Shown: one piece after another, positions 7,029-16,080 of the stretch
Position numbering within the stretch: the stretch's first letter is position 1
Layout: every line of letters begins with the position of its first letter
Source of the DNA: Oscillospiraceae bacterium
GTDB lineage: Bacteria; Bacillota; Clostridia; Oscillospirales; CAG-272
Assembly (NCBI GenBank): GCA_015065295.1
Contig: SVQN01000012.1
Coordinates: 1-49,063, forward strand
Direction: 5' to 3'
Length of the DNA stretch: 49,063 nt
Program-made: the position numbers and the translations under genes
The notes under the pieces: generated by a model
Told to the model about the DNA's origin: nothing
The model's database searches: none
Seen by the model: the letters and a program-made list of their open reading frames with translations, nothing else

Positions 7029-8162
7029 ATGTCAGCGTCCGGAATCATTTTCTCCAACATTCACGACAATAATATCCCCGAGTTGACCAGACTGCGCACC
7101 GTGGCGTCCGTTCCGTTTGCGTGCCGTTATCGTTTCATCGACTTCACGCTCTCGAACATGGTAAACTCCAACATTTACAACATCAGCGTGATTACGCACT
7201 ACAATTACCAGTCCCTGATGGATCACATCGGCTCTGGTAAGGACTGGGATCTTGCACGTCGTTCCGGCGGTATCAAGATTCTCCCGCCCTACATCACCGC
7301 GTACGCAAACAATGCGAACTCTCTCTATCAGACCCGTCTTCAGGCACTCAAGAGCGTGAACTATTCCATCAGCCGCATCACGGACGATTATGTTGTCATG
7401 TCCGACTGCGACGTGATCTGCAACGTGGACTTCAACGACATCATCGCGTACCATCAGAAGACCGACGCGGATATGACCATTGCGGTCAAGACCGTGGATC
7501 TGACTCCCGAAACGGCGAAGATCAACACGATTTTCTCCTCCGATGAAGAAGGCCGCGTGACCGACGTTCTCGCATATCCGACCAACTTCTCCGGCACGGC
7601 GGACATCAGTCTGAACATCGTGGTCATGAAGACCAAGTATCTCCAGCAGGTTGTTCTCGACGCGATCGCACACGACTACAACAGCCTGACCCGCGATGTG
7701 ATTGCCCGCAACCTCGACCGCATGAACTACCGCGTATACAAGTACGAAGGCTACTTTGCGTGCAACTCTTCCTTTGAAGAATACTACCGCAACAGCATGG
7801 AACTTCTCCGTGACTCTGCGGCACGCGACGCTCTGTTCAGCGTAAAGAACCGTCCGGTTTACACGAAGGTTCGCAACTCCACGCCGTCCTACTACAGCCC
7901 CACCTCCACCGTCAAGAATTCCCTGATCGCCGACGGCTGCGTCATCGAAGGTACGGTTGAAAACTCGATCATCTTCCGCGGAGTCAAGATCGGCCGCAAC
8001 GCCACCGTCCGGAACTCCATCATCATGCAGGATTCCATCATCGGTGAAGGCGCGTCCCTCGACTGCGTCATCACCGACAAGAACGCCGTCATCACCGACA
8101 AGCGTCGTCTCAGCGGAGCCGATATTCAGCCTTACTACATTTCCAAGGGAAAGAAAATTTAA
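7029..8162 (+). CDS. glgD: ADP-glucose pyrophosphorylase regulatory subunit GlgD
   Basis: A 377-residue paralogue of GlgC. The N-terminal GGxGxR nucleotide motif is replaced by NIHDNNIPELTRLRTVASVP, and the second motif reads MSDCDVICNVDF, as in GlgD proteins that modulate GlgC rather than catalyse. The C-terminal beta-helix is kept (IADGCVIEGTVENSIIFRGV). AAAGGA precedes the ATG by about 11 bases. It lies between glgC and glgA in the same direction. Downstream, before glgA, sits a long copy of the window's hairpin repeat, which may separate or attenuate the glgBCD and glgA messages. Confidence 0.94.
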   Translation: MSASGIIFSNIHDNNIPELTRLRTVASVPFACRYRFIDFTLSNMVNSNIYNISVITHYNYQSLMDHIGSGKDWDLARRSGGIKILPPYITAYANNANSLYQTRLQALKSVNYSISRITDDYVVMSDCDVICNVDFNDIIAYHQKTDADMTIAVKTVDLTPETAKINTIFSSDEEGRVTDVLAYPTNFSGTADISLNIVVMKTKYLQQVVLDAIAHDYNSLTRDVIARNLDRMNYRVYKYEGYFACNSSFEEYYRNSMELLRDSAARDALFSVKNRPVYTKVRNSTPSYYSPTSTVKNSLIADGCVIEGTVENSIIFRGVKIGRNATVRNSIIMQDSIIGEGASLDCVITDKNAVITDKRRLSGADIQPYYISKGKKI

Positions 8163-8173
8163 GCGGTGTTTTA

Positions 8174-8341
8174 CTTGGGGAAAAACTTTTTGGAAAAAGT
8201 TTTTCCCCAAACCCCTTTTCAAAAACTTTTCATCTGGGAATGGGACAAATATAGTCTGTGCAATTCCGGTGCATCAAATATCGTTGGTACAAGCTCTGAG
8301 AAGATCGCTCGCGACCTCGTTACCTCGGCACAGTGGGATGT
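8174..8341 (+). repeat. Hairpin repeat copy 1, long form with extended 3' module
   Basis: Hairpin TTGGGGAAAAACTTTTT / AAAAAGTTTTTCCCCAA (8175-8210), then ACCCCTTTTCAAAAACTTTT, then an 87-base module (8255-8341) starting CTGTGCAATTCCGGTGCATC and ending GGCACAGTGGGATGT. The same composite occurs at 18563-18722. Confidence 0.85.
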
Positions 8342-8392
8342 ACGGATTAAATTTTATGTTTTTGTTTATATTAAGAAGCGAGGAATACGAAT

Positions 8393-9832
8393 ATGAAAAT
8401 TTTATATGCTGCTGCGGAAGCACTGCCGTTTGCTTCCACCGGTGGTCTGGCGGACGTTATGGGTGCGCTGCCGAAGTCGGTGAAGAAGGCATTGGATAAA
8501 GATTCCGACGTCCGTGTGGTTATGCCGATGTATCCGGTTGTCCGCGCAAAGTTTGCGGAAGTGATCGAGCTTGTCACCGAGATCAACGTGCGTCTGGCAT
8601 GGAGAAATCAGTACTGCGGAATCTGGAAGACCGTGACCGAAGGCGTTACCTACTACTTTATCGACAACCAGTATTATTTTGAACGCGACCGTCTGTACGG
8701 CTGCTTCGACGACGGCGAACGCTTTGCATTCTTCTCCAAGTGCGTACTGGAGCTGATGGCGGCGGTGAATTTCTATCCGGATATTCTCCACGCGAACGAC
8801 TGGCAGAGTGCGCTGGCGGTGATTTATCTCAAGAGAAAGTATTCTCATCTGGAAGAATACCGGGGTATTTCCGCGCTGTTCACGATCCACAACATCGACT
8901 ATCAGGGTGTGTTTGATTTCGGCATCCTCGGCGAAGTTTTCGAACTTCCGGAATGGGATCGCAGCATTGTGGAATATAATGGAAATGTCAACCTGCTCAA
9001 GGGTGCGATTGTCTGCGCGGACATGGTCAACACCGTCAGCCAGCAGTATTCCCGTGAGATCCTTACCGAATACTATGCAAGCGGTCTGCACCACATTCTC
9101 CGTTCCGCCGACGCGGAAGGCAAGCTGATCGGCATTGTCAACGGCATTGACGTGGACTATTACAATTCCGAAACCGACCCCGACATTGCGGAAAACTTTA
9201 CGATCGACTCCATGGCAGGCAAGGCAGTCTGCAAGGCGGAACTTCAGGAACTCTGCGGATTTGAAGCGGCTCCCGAAACGCCCATCATTGCGATGGTTTC
9301 CCGTCTCGCGTCCCACAAGGGCTTTGACCTTGTCAAGCACATCATCGAAGAATTCATCACCAAGAACGACGTACAGTTCGTCCTTCTCGGTACCGGTGAA
9401 ACCGAACTTGAAAACTTCTTCGCGGGTCTCGCGCTCCGTTATCCCGAAAAGGTTTGTGTCAAGCTCGAATACAACAAGGCACTGTCCAAGAAGTTCTACG
9501 CGGGTGCCGACCTCTTCCTGATGCCCTCGAAGAGCGAACCCTGCGGTCTGTCCCAGATGATCGCGTCCCGCTACGGCACCGTTCCGGTTGTCCGCAAGTG
9601 CGGCGGTCTGGCGGACACCATCGTTCCCTACGATGAAAAGGACGGCAGCGGCAACGGCTTCAACTTCGTGAACTACAACGCACACGACATGATGAACGTT
9701 CTCGAGTACGCGCTTTCACTATATGAAAACCATACCGAATGGGCGGAACTTGTCAAAAATGTCATGAAAGTTGACTTTTCGTGGTCAGTTTCAGCTAAAA
9801 AGTATATTGATATTTACGACTCTTTGATGTAA
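8393..9832 (+). CDS. glgA: Glycogen synthase (ADP-glucose type, GT5)
   Basis: Transfers glucose from ADP-glucose to the non-reducing end of an alpha-1,4-glucan. The 479-residue product is of normal length. It has the N-terminal Rossmann domain starting MKILYAAAEALPFASTGGLADV, HANDWQSALAVIYLK, the mid-protein IVNGIDVDYYN and the C-terminal sugar-nucleotide motif SKSEPCGLSQMIASRYGTVP followed by GGLADT. The usual K-x-G-G-L substrate motif reads S15-T-G-G-L here, so the Lys that contacts ADP-glucose in the E. coli enzyme is a Ser. GCGAGGAA lies about 7 bases before the ATG. It is separated from glgD by 230 bp containing hairpin repeat copy 1. Confidence 0.95.
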   Translation: MKILYAAAEALPFASTGGLADVMGALPKSVKKALDKDSDVRVVMPMYPVVRAKFAEVIELVTEINVRLAWRNQYCGIWKTVTEGVTYYFIDNQYYFERDRLYGCFDDGERFAFFSKCVLELMAAVNFYPDILHANDWQSALAVIYLKRKYSHLEEYRGISALFTIHNIDYQGVFDFGILGEVFELPEWDRSIVEYNGNVNLLKGAIVCADMVNTVSQQYSREILTEYYASGLHHILRSADAEGKLIGIVNGIDVDYYNSETDPDIAENFTIDSMAGKAVCKAELQELCGFEAAPETPIIAMVSRLASHKGFDLVKHIIEEFITKNDVQFVLLGTGETELENFFAGLALRYPEKVCVKLEYNKALSKKFYAGADLFLMPSKSEPCGLSQMIASRYGTVPVVRKCGGLADTIVPYDEKDGSGNGFNFVNYNAHDMMNVLEYALSLYENHTEWAELVKNVMKVDFSWSVSAKKYIDIYDSLM

Positions 9833-9872
9833 AATATAAGACGGATAATTTTTGTCACTACCGGAGTTCTCT

Positions 9873-9981
9873 GAGGGGTACTTTCAACAAAGTGCCCCTC
9901 GAAAATTCCGACGGCGGTCATTTCCGGCAGAGAGATATAGTCATACAAACGGTCAGAAATCGGTTTCCGGGCGTTTGTATG
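9873..9981 (+). promoter_or_regulatory. Structured leader region upstream of glgP
   Basis: Two strong inverted repeats lie in the 218-bp gap between glgA and glgP: GAGGGGTACTTT / AAGTGCCCCTC (9873-9900) and a perfect 10-bp CATACAAACG / CGTTTGTATG with a 20-base loop (9942-9981) followed by TCTATATTTTA. The first may end the glgA message; the second could be a terminator or a regulatory leader. Confidence 0.5.
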
Positions 9982-10050
9982 TCTATATTTTAATCAGCCG
10001 GGAAGAAATTGCCTAAAAATGTCCGAAATCTGAATGTAAGGATAAACGAT

Positions 10051-12480
10051 ATGGATAATCATGTAATCCCGAATGAAGCGATGGTTCGTGAGAGTATCGA
10101 ACAGAAGCTGATCCGCTACTTCGGCGTAAAGCCGGACGAAGCGAACGAAGAACAGATCTACAAGGCGACGGTTATGAGCGTCAAGGATGTTCTGACCGAA
10201 AAACGTTCCGTCTTCCGCGAAAAGGTCAAGAAGCAGCGTCCGAAGAAGGTATACTACCTCTGCATGGAATTCCTCATGGGCCGCCAGCTCCGCAACAACC
10301 TCATGAACCTCGGCATTGATACCGAATACCGCAAGGTTCTGGCAGACATGGGCTTCGATCTTGATAAGATTTACGAATTCGAACCCGACCCGGGTCTCGG
10401 CAACGGCGGTCTCGGCCGTCTGGCAGCGTGCTTCCTCGACTCCCTGACCTCCCTTGACTACGCGGCAACCGGTTTCTCGATCTGCTACGAATACGGTCTG
10501 TTCAAGCAGAAGATCATCGACGGCAACCAGGTCGAACTTCCCGACGCATGGATGAGCCGCGGCGACACCTGGCTCGTTCCCCGCACCGACAAGGCGTTCA
10601 CCGTCCGTCTCGGCGGTACCGTTGAAGAAAAGTGGGAAAACGGTAAATGCACTGTTCAGTATGACAACTACGAAGATGTCAGCGCGGTTCCGTACGATAT
10701 GATGGTTTCCGGTTCCGATTCGCAGGCGGTCAACGTTCTCCGTCTCTGGAAAGCGGTCGATACCAAACGCTTCAACATGAACCTCTTCTCGCAGGGGCAG
10801 TATGTACAGGCAATTCAGGAATCCTCCAACGCGCAGGTCATCTCCAAGGTTCTCTATCCGTCCGATGACCATGACGAAGGCAAGCTCCTCCGCCTGACCC
10901 AGCAGTACTTCCTCGTTTCCGCATCTCTCCAGAGCATTATCGCCGACCATCTCGCCGGCTACGGTACGCTCTACAACTTCGGCGACAAGGTTGCGATCCA
11001 CATCAACGATACTCACCCGGCACTCGTTGTTCCGGAACTGATGCGTATCCTCATGGATACCTACTCCTATTCGTGGGATTCCGCGTGGTCGATCGTAACG
11101 AAGGTTGTTTCCTACACCAACCACACCGTTCTTCCGGAAGCTCTCGAAAAGTGGAATGTCTACCTCTTCAAGCTCAAGCTGCCCAGAATCTACATGATCG
11201 TCGAGGAAATCAACCGCCGTCTCTGCGCGGACCTCTGGAATATGTATCCGGGCGACTGGGACCGCATCTCCCGTATGGCGATCATCGGCTACTCTCAGGT
11301 ACGCATGGCGAACCTCAGCGTTGCGGCGTCCCATACCGTCAACGGCGTTTCCGCGCTTCACTCCGATATTCTCAAGAGAACCGTTTTCCACGATTACTAC
11401 AAGGCAATGCCGTACAAGTTCACGAATGTGACCAACGGGATCGCCATGCGCCGCTGGCTCTGCTATTCTAACCCCGGTTTGGCAGGACTTCTTGACGAAA
11501 CCATCGGCACCAGCTACCGCAAGAACACCGAAGAACTTGCAAACTTCCGTCAGTTTGCGGATGACAAGTCGATCCACGAACGTCTCCGCACCATCAAGAC
11601 CGAACGCAAGCTCGAATTTGCCAAGTGGTATTTCGACAAGACCGGTCAGGCAATCGACGTGAACTCCGTCTTCGACGTACAGGTCAAGAGAATGCACGAA
11701 TACAAGCGTCAGCTTCTGAACGTCCTCAAGATCATCACTCTGTACAACGAAATCAAGGCGAACCCGAACGGCAATTACACGCCCTCCACGTTCATCTTCG
11801 GCGGCAAGGCGGCTCCGGGCTACTACATGGCGAAGGACATCATCAAGCTCATCTGGAGCCTCGGCGAAGAAATTTCCAGAGACCCCAAGGTGCGCGACAT
11901 TCTCCGCGTCATCTACCTCGAAGACTACAATGTCAGCACCGCAGAAGTGCTCATGCCCGCATCCGACATCAGCGAACAGATTTCTCTCGCCGGTAAGGAA
12001 GCGAGCGGTACGGGCTGCATGAAGTTCATGGTCAACGGTGCGCTCACGCTCGGCACGCTCGACGGTGCGAATGTCGAAATGCGTGATGCGGTCGGCGATG
12101 ACAACATCTTCATCTTCGGTCTGACCTCGAACGAAGTGGACGACCTCTGGAAGCGCGGCTATTCTTCTCTCGAATATTACAACAACAGCGAACGTCTTCA
12201 GGGTGTTATCAACCGTCTGCGCGGCAGCTTTGCCGGAAACAATTTCGGCGGTATGGTGGACTACTTCCTCTACGGCTACGGCATCGCCGACCCGTATATG
12301 TGCCTTGCGGACTACGACTCCTATCTGAGCGTATACAACCGTGTCATCAAGACCTATGCCGATGAAGACGCATGGACGAAGAAGTCCCTGCTCAACATTG
12401 CGGGCGCAGGATTCTTCTCCTCCGACCGCAGCATCCGTGAATACGCGGACAACATCTGGCATACCTCTCCCGTGAAATGA
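10051..12480 (+). CDS. glgP: Glycogen/maltodextrin phosphorylase
   Basis: PLP-dependent GT35 enzyme that releases glucose-1-phosphate from glycogen ends. The 809-residue product has the conserved RQLRNNLMNLG, DPGLGNGGLGRLAACFLDS, the AIHINDTHPALVVPEL region, VNGVSALHSDILK and the PLP-lysine segment EASGTGCMKFMVNGALTLGT, with TLDGANVEM next to it. Asn in the usual TGNMKF is Cys here. The start at 10051 is chosen for GTAAGGAT 8 bases upstream; an in-frame TTG at 10009 lacks a site. The stop overlaps the next ATG (ATGA), so the GH13 amylase is translationally coupled. Confidence 0.95.
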   Translation: MDNHVIPNEAMVRESIEQKLIRYFGVKPDEANEEQIYKATVMSVKDVLTEKRSVFREKVKKQRPKKVYYLCMEFLMGRQLRNNLMNLGIDTEYRKVLADMGFDLDKIYEFEPDPGLGNGGLGRLAACFLDSLTSLDYAATGFSICYEYGLFKQKIIDGNQVELPDAWMSRGDTWLVPRTDKAFTVRLGGTVEEKWENGKCTVQYDNYEDVSAVPYDMMVSGSDSQAVNVLRLWKAVDTKRFNMNLFSQGQYVQAIQESSNAQVISKVLYPSDDHDEGKLLRLTQQYFLVSASLQSIIADHLAGYGTLYNFGDKVAIHINDTHPALVVPELMRILMDTYSYSWDSAWSIVTKVVSYTNHTVLPEALEKWNVYLFKLKLPRIYMIVEEINRRLCADLWNMYPGDWDRISRMAIIGYSQVRMANLSVAASHTVNGVSALHSDILKRTVFHDYYKAMPYKFTNVTNGIAMRRWLCYSNPGLAGLLDETIGTSYRKNTEELANFRQFADDKSIHERLRTIKTERKLEFAKWYFDKTGQAIDVNSVFDVQVKRMHEYKRQLLNVLKIITLYNEIKANPNGNYTPSTFIFGGKAAPGYYMAKDIIKLIWSLGEEISRDPKVRDILRVIYLEDYNVSTAEVLMPASDISEQISLAGKEASGTGCMKFMVNGALTLGTLDGANVEMRDAVGDDNIFIFGLTSNEVDDLWKRGYSSLEYYNNSERLQGVINRLRGSFAGNNFGGMVDYFLYGYGIADPYMCLADYDSYLSVYNRVIKTYADEDAWTKKSLLNIAGAGFFSSDRSIREYADNIWHTSPVK

Positions 12481-14447
12481 GAGCGGCATTTGAAGAATAT
12501 AAAACCGATCTGCACACTACCGGAGATGCGTCGTTATTCGGCGCATTTCCGGCAGACGCATTTCTGCGGTTCACGCTGAAAGTTGCCGCAGACCGGATCG
12601 GCAGTACACCCGCAGAGGTCAGTATCGGCCTTCATGCGGATGAATGGAACCATTATTACGGCAAGAGCCTTACGATCCCCATGAAGGAAGCGGACGAATC
12701 CGAAGACGGCGTACGCGTATTTGAAGCGGATGTACGGATGGCGGACATTCTGTCGGAATACGAAATGGACGGGGACGGTTTATTCTACTATTATTATACC
12801 GTCAAAGCCGGTGAGAACGAATTGTGTCTCGGCGGCGAACGTCCGGTCGAACTGGTGGAAATCGAGCATCATGTCGGCGAACGACAGCTTCTGGTGTATG
12901 CGGCGGACTACAAAACCTCCGAAAATTTCCGTCGGGGTGTGGTTTATCAGGTGTTCGTGGATCGCTTTGCCAAGTCGGAGACGCACGAACTTCCCGTCAA
13001 GGACGGCGTGGTGCTCGATCCCGACTGGGAAAACGGAATTCCGCAGTACGGGGAATATCCCGGCGCGGAGGTGGCGAACAACGTCTTTTTCGGGGGAAGT
13101 CTGTACGGCGTGATCGAAAAACTCGATTATATCGCCTCGCTCGGCGTGACGACGATCTATCTCTCTCCGGTTTTCGATGCGTATTCCAATCACAAATACG
13201 ATACCGGCGACTATCTCACGGTGGACGAAATGTTCGGCGGGAACGAAGCTCTGTCCGAACTCTGCCGTGCGGCGGAAGAACGCGGTATCCGGATCATCCT
13301 CGACGGGGTGTTCAACCATACCGGCGCGGACAGCATCTACTTCAACCGGTTCGGGCATTACGATTCCGTCGGCGCGTATCAGTCGAAGAAATCGCCGTAC
13401 GCCGAATGGTATAAATTCCACGATTTCCCCGAAGTCTACGAAAGCTGGTGGGGCGTGAAGGTTCTGCCGCGCGTGGACAGCAGCAATCCGGAATATCAGG
13501 ATTTTATCACCCATCTCGTCGTTCCGCAGTGGATGCGCGAAGGTATTGCCGGATGGCGGCTCGACGTGGCGGATGAACTTTCGGACGAATTCCTGTACAA
13601 ATTCCGCGAATCGGTACGGGAATGCGATCCGGACGGCGTGGTGATCGGCGAAGTCTGGGAGGATGCGTCGGACAAGGTCAGCTACAACCGGCGGCGGTAT
13701 TATCTGCGCGGAAATCAGCTCGACTCGGTCATGAACTATCCCCTGCGCGACGCGATTCTGTCCTATGTGAAAGACGGCGATGCGGACAAACTCCGCCGTT
13801 TCACGGAAGGGACGTACCGCCGCTATCCGAAGGGATCGTCCGATACGCTCCTGAACTTCCTCGGAACGCACGATACCGAGCGGATCCTGACCATTTTCGG
13901 CGGGGAACCGTGCGGCGAACGCACCAATGAGGAACTTTCCACGATGCACATGACGCCGGAACAGCGGAGAGCCGGAGCGGAACGTCTCAGATTTGCTTAC
14001 TCCATTCTCGCCGGACTGCCGGGCGTACCCTGCATATTCTACGGCGATGAAGCAGGTATGGAAGGCTACCGCGACCCGTTCTGCCGCCGCCCGTTCCCGT
14101 GGCACGCGATGGACGAACAGATTCTCGCGCATTACCGGAAAATCGGAAAGATCCGGAAAGAACAGACGGTCTTCCGCGACGGTCTGTTCCGCATACTCGC
14201 GCTGACACCGGACGTGTTTGCCTATATCCGCGAACCGCTGGATCAGCCTCATGAGGCGGCCGGAAAACGGATTCTCATTCTTGCAAACCGTACGGAAACG
14301 CGGGAATTTTCTTTGCCCAAGGGTGCGAAATCGCTCGAAACCGGACGCTTCTGCGGAGGAAAGCAAACTCTTGACGCATGGACGGCGAGATATTATACCG
14401 TTCCCGCCGATGCGGAAATCACGGCGGAATCGCTCGGAATTGAATAA
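12477..14447 (+). CDS. GH13 alpha-amylase family protein (neopullulanase/cyclomaltodextrinase-like)
   Basis: A 656-residue glycoside hydrolase with an N-terminal beta-sandwich (about residues 1-140) and a GH13 barrel beginning RRGVVYQVFVDRF. Catalytic residues are Asp363 (GWRLDVADEL), Glu392 (VIGEVWED) and Asp466 (LGTHDTERI). GVFNHTGADS is the usual second conserved region. The N-terminal domain plus VYQVFVDRF and GGSLYGVIEKLDYIASLGV fits the neopullulanase/maltogenic amylase group, which acts on maltodextrins and alpha-1,6 links. No signal peptide is seen, so it is probably cytoplasmic and trims the limit dextrins left by GlgP. It overlaps glgP by 4 bases and ends the glycogen cluster. Confidence 0.88.
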   Translation: MRAAFEEYKTDLHTTGDASLFGAFPADAFLRFTLKVAADRIGSTPAEVSIGLHADEWNHYYGKSLTIPMKEADESEDGVRVFEADVRMADILSEYEMDGDGLFYYYYTVKAGENELCLGGERPVELVEIEHHVGERQLLVYAADYKTSENFRRGVVYQVFVDRFAKSETHELPVKDGVVLDPDWENGIPQYGEYPGAEVANNVFFGGSLYGVIEKLDYIASLGVTTIYLSPVFDAYSNHKYDTGDYLTVDEMFGGNEALSELCRAAEERGIRIILDGVFNHTGADSIYFNRFGHYDSVGAYQSKKSPYAEWYKFHDFPEVYESWWGVKVLPRVDSSNPEYQDFITHLVVPQWMREGIAGWRLDVADELSDEFLYKFRESVRECDPDGVVIGEVWEDASDKVSYNRRRYYLRGNQLDSVMNYPLRDAILSYVKDGDADKLRRFTEGTYRRYPKGSSDTLLNFLGTHDTERILTIFGGEPCGERTNEELSTMHMTPEQRRAGAERLRFAYSILAGLPGVPCIFYGDEAGMEGYRDPFCRRPFPWHAMDEQILAHYRKIGKIRKEQTVFRDGLFRILALTPDVFAYIREPLDQPHEAAGKRILILANRTETREFSLPKGAKSLETGRFCGGKQTLDAWTARYYTVPADAEITAESLGIE

Positions 14448-14456
14448 ACAAACAAA

Positions 14457-14480
14457 AAACCGACGTTTTTACGTCGGTTT
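14457..14480. terminator. Bidirectional terminator between the amylase and glycerate kinase genes
   Basis: CCGACGT / ACGTCGG (14460-14477) with A runs before and T runs after. It sits between convergent genes and should work for both. Confidence 0.85.
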
Positions 14481-14488
14481 TGCTGTTT

Positions 14489-15646
14489 TCAGAAGGATTT
14501 TGCAGCTGCAAAGAATCCCGCGGCATTATACGCCGCGTTTTCCAGCAGAGCTTCCGTCTGCGCCATACATTCATCCAGTGAGGATGGCGCATTGATAATC
14601 GAGAAGACGGCATCAAATCCGCCCTCATACAACGATTCATCCGGAACGAATGTTCCGCAGAGACAGACGACCGGCACCTGCGCGTCACGCGCGTATTTGG
14701 CAGCGGTGAAGGGAAGTTTTCCCTGCGCGGTCTGACGGTCGGTTTTGCCTTCGCCGGTGATGACGAGATCGGCATGGGCAAGAGCTTCGCGGAATCCGAC
14801 AAAATCAAGGACGTATTCCGCGCCGGGACGGAGAATTCCTCCGGCAAGCGACAGTCCGTAACCGAGACCGCCGGCCGCACCTGCACCCTTCCGCATGGAA
14901 ATAGTTTCACCGAAATGACGGTCGCCGACTTCCGAAAAATGCGCCATGGCAGTTTCCAGTTTCTCAACCGTCTGCTCATCCGCACCTTTCTGGCGCGAGA
15001 ACATCCGCGACGCACCGGATTCACCCGTCAGGGTAACGGCAACATCGTAGAGGAGCGTCAGCTTCACATTGTCCAGCAGGGCATGAACCGCCGACAGATC
15101 GCACGCGGCAATGTCCGCAAGAACCACCGCACCGCCGGTACCGTCCAGTTCTGCACCGGAGATATCGTAAAATTTCGCGCCCATCCGGGACAGCGCGCCG
15201 ATGCCGCCGTCGTTCGTTCCGCTTCCGCCGAGTCCGACGATGATCTCGCCGCACCCGCTCTGCACCAGATGAACGATCAGTTCACCGACACCCGCCGTGG
15301 TCGCTGTACGGATATCCAAACCGTGTGCGCGGGAATGATGCAGTCCGGCGGCGGCCGCCATGTCGAACATTGCGGTTTTCACGCCGTTTCTGTCGAGCAG
15401 GACATAATTTGCATCCACCGGAGTACAATGCGTATCGCTGACGCGGTGTGTGCAGACCGTTCCTGCGCGGAAAAACGCCGCACTGGTGCCTTCGCCGCCG
15501 TCCCCGAGCGAAAACACGGTCACTTCCGCATCCGGAAACCGTTTCTGAATCCCTCGGCGGACAGCGCATCCGGCATCATAGGAAGAAGCCGCACCCTTGA
15601 AGGAATCGAGCGCGGCGATGATGTTAAGATTCTTTTTCATTTTCAT
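14489..15646 (-). CDS. Glycerate kinase (GK-II/GarK-GlxK type)
   Basis: Phosphorylates D-glycerate, in this family usually to 2-phosphoglycerate. The 385-residue product has the family signatures ALDSFKGAASSYDAGCAVRRG at the start, SLGDGGEGTSAAF, GLGGSGTNDGGIGALSRMG near residue 140, MRKGAGAAGGLGYGL and DLVITGEGKTDRQTAQGKLP near residue 300. Length is typical (370-390). The ATG lies inside the end of the upstream GNAT-like gene (23-bp overlap) and has no strong ribosome site, so translation is probably coupled; a second ATG two codons later is possible. It is the last gene of a long minus-strand series. Confidence 0.92.
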   Translation of the reverse strand: MKMKKNLNIIAALDSFKGAASSYDAGCAVRRGIQKRFPDAEVTVFSLGDGGEGTSAAFFRAGTVCTHRVSDTHCTPVDANYVLLDRNGVKTAMFDMAAAAGLHHSRAHGLDIRTATTAGVGELIVHLVQSGCGEIIVGLGGSGTNDGGIGALSRMGAKFYDISGAELDGTGGAVVLADIAACDLSAVHALLDNVKLTLLYDVAVTLTGESGASRMFSRQKGADEQTVEKLETAMAHFSEVGDRHFGETISMRKGAGAAGGLGYGLSLAGGILRPGAEYVLDFVGFREALAHADLVITGEGKTDRQTAQGKLPFTAAKYARDAQVPVVCLCGTFVPDESLYEGGFDAVFSIINAPSSLDECMAQTEALLENAAYNAAGFFAAAKSF

Positions 15647-16061
15647 TATAGTGACAGGGCGAACGGTAGAATTTCTTCAGATCAATCACATAATCGGATG
15701 TTTCGCGGAATCCCAGCGAACGTACAAACGAACGGTCGGAGGTGAGATCGTTCGGATTGTCCGAAACGGCAACGGCAATGGTCGGGATTTCCGCGCGGTA
15801 GCAGAAATTCATGACGGTGCGAACCATAATGAAGACCGCTTCGTCACCTTTGGACTCCGGAGAAGCCGCGATCGAACGGATGACCGCACCGTCCGGCGAA
15901 AATTCAAACTGGCACATCCCGATCACGGAGAGAATTTTTGTCGCTTCTTCATCCATATCGACGGTGAAAAACGCGTAGGTGTCGGGATAATAAGCAACGC
16001 CAAGGGAAGCCGCCAGTTCTTCCTGGACTTCCTTGGAACGGAGGGGCTGAACTTTGAACAT
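15624..16061 (-). CDS. Small GNAT-like protein of unknown substrate
   Basis: A 145-residue protein. The pattern of strand-helix-strand with IGMCQFEF, AVIRSIAASPESKG, a helix EAVFIMVRTVMNFCYRAEI, a strand PTIAVAVSD and the final FVRSLGFRE followed by YVIDLKKFY matches the layout of Gcn5-type acetyltransferases, with the last part like motif B. The acetyl-CoA loop Q/RxxGxG/A is not clear (SPESKGDE occupies its place), so activity is uncertain. AGAGG is 8 bases before the ATG. It lies between the pseudouridine synthase and glycerate kinase genes and overlaps the latter. Confidence 0.6.
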   Translation of the reverse strand: MFKVQPLRSKEVQEELAASLGVAYYPDTYAFFTVDMDEEATKILSVIGMCQFEFSPDGAVIRSIAASPESKGDEAVFIMVRTVMNFCYRAEIPTIAVAVSDNPNDLTSDRSFVRSLGFRETSDYVIDLKKFYRSPCHYNENEKES

Positions 16062-16080
16062 GATGAAAACCTCTGGGGGA

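Noticed and set aside
9994-12489. Long open frame (831 codons) on the strand opposite glgP, and similar long antisense frames opposite htpG, pheT, lon and glgB
   Set aside because: They mirror the real genes through codon bias, show no family motifs or ribosome sites, and the sense genes are certain.
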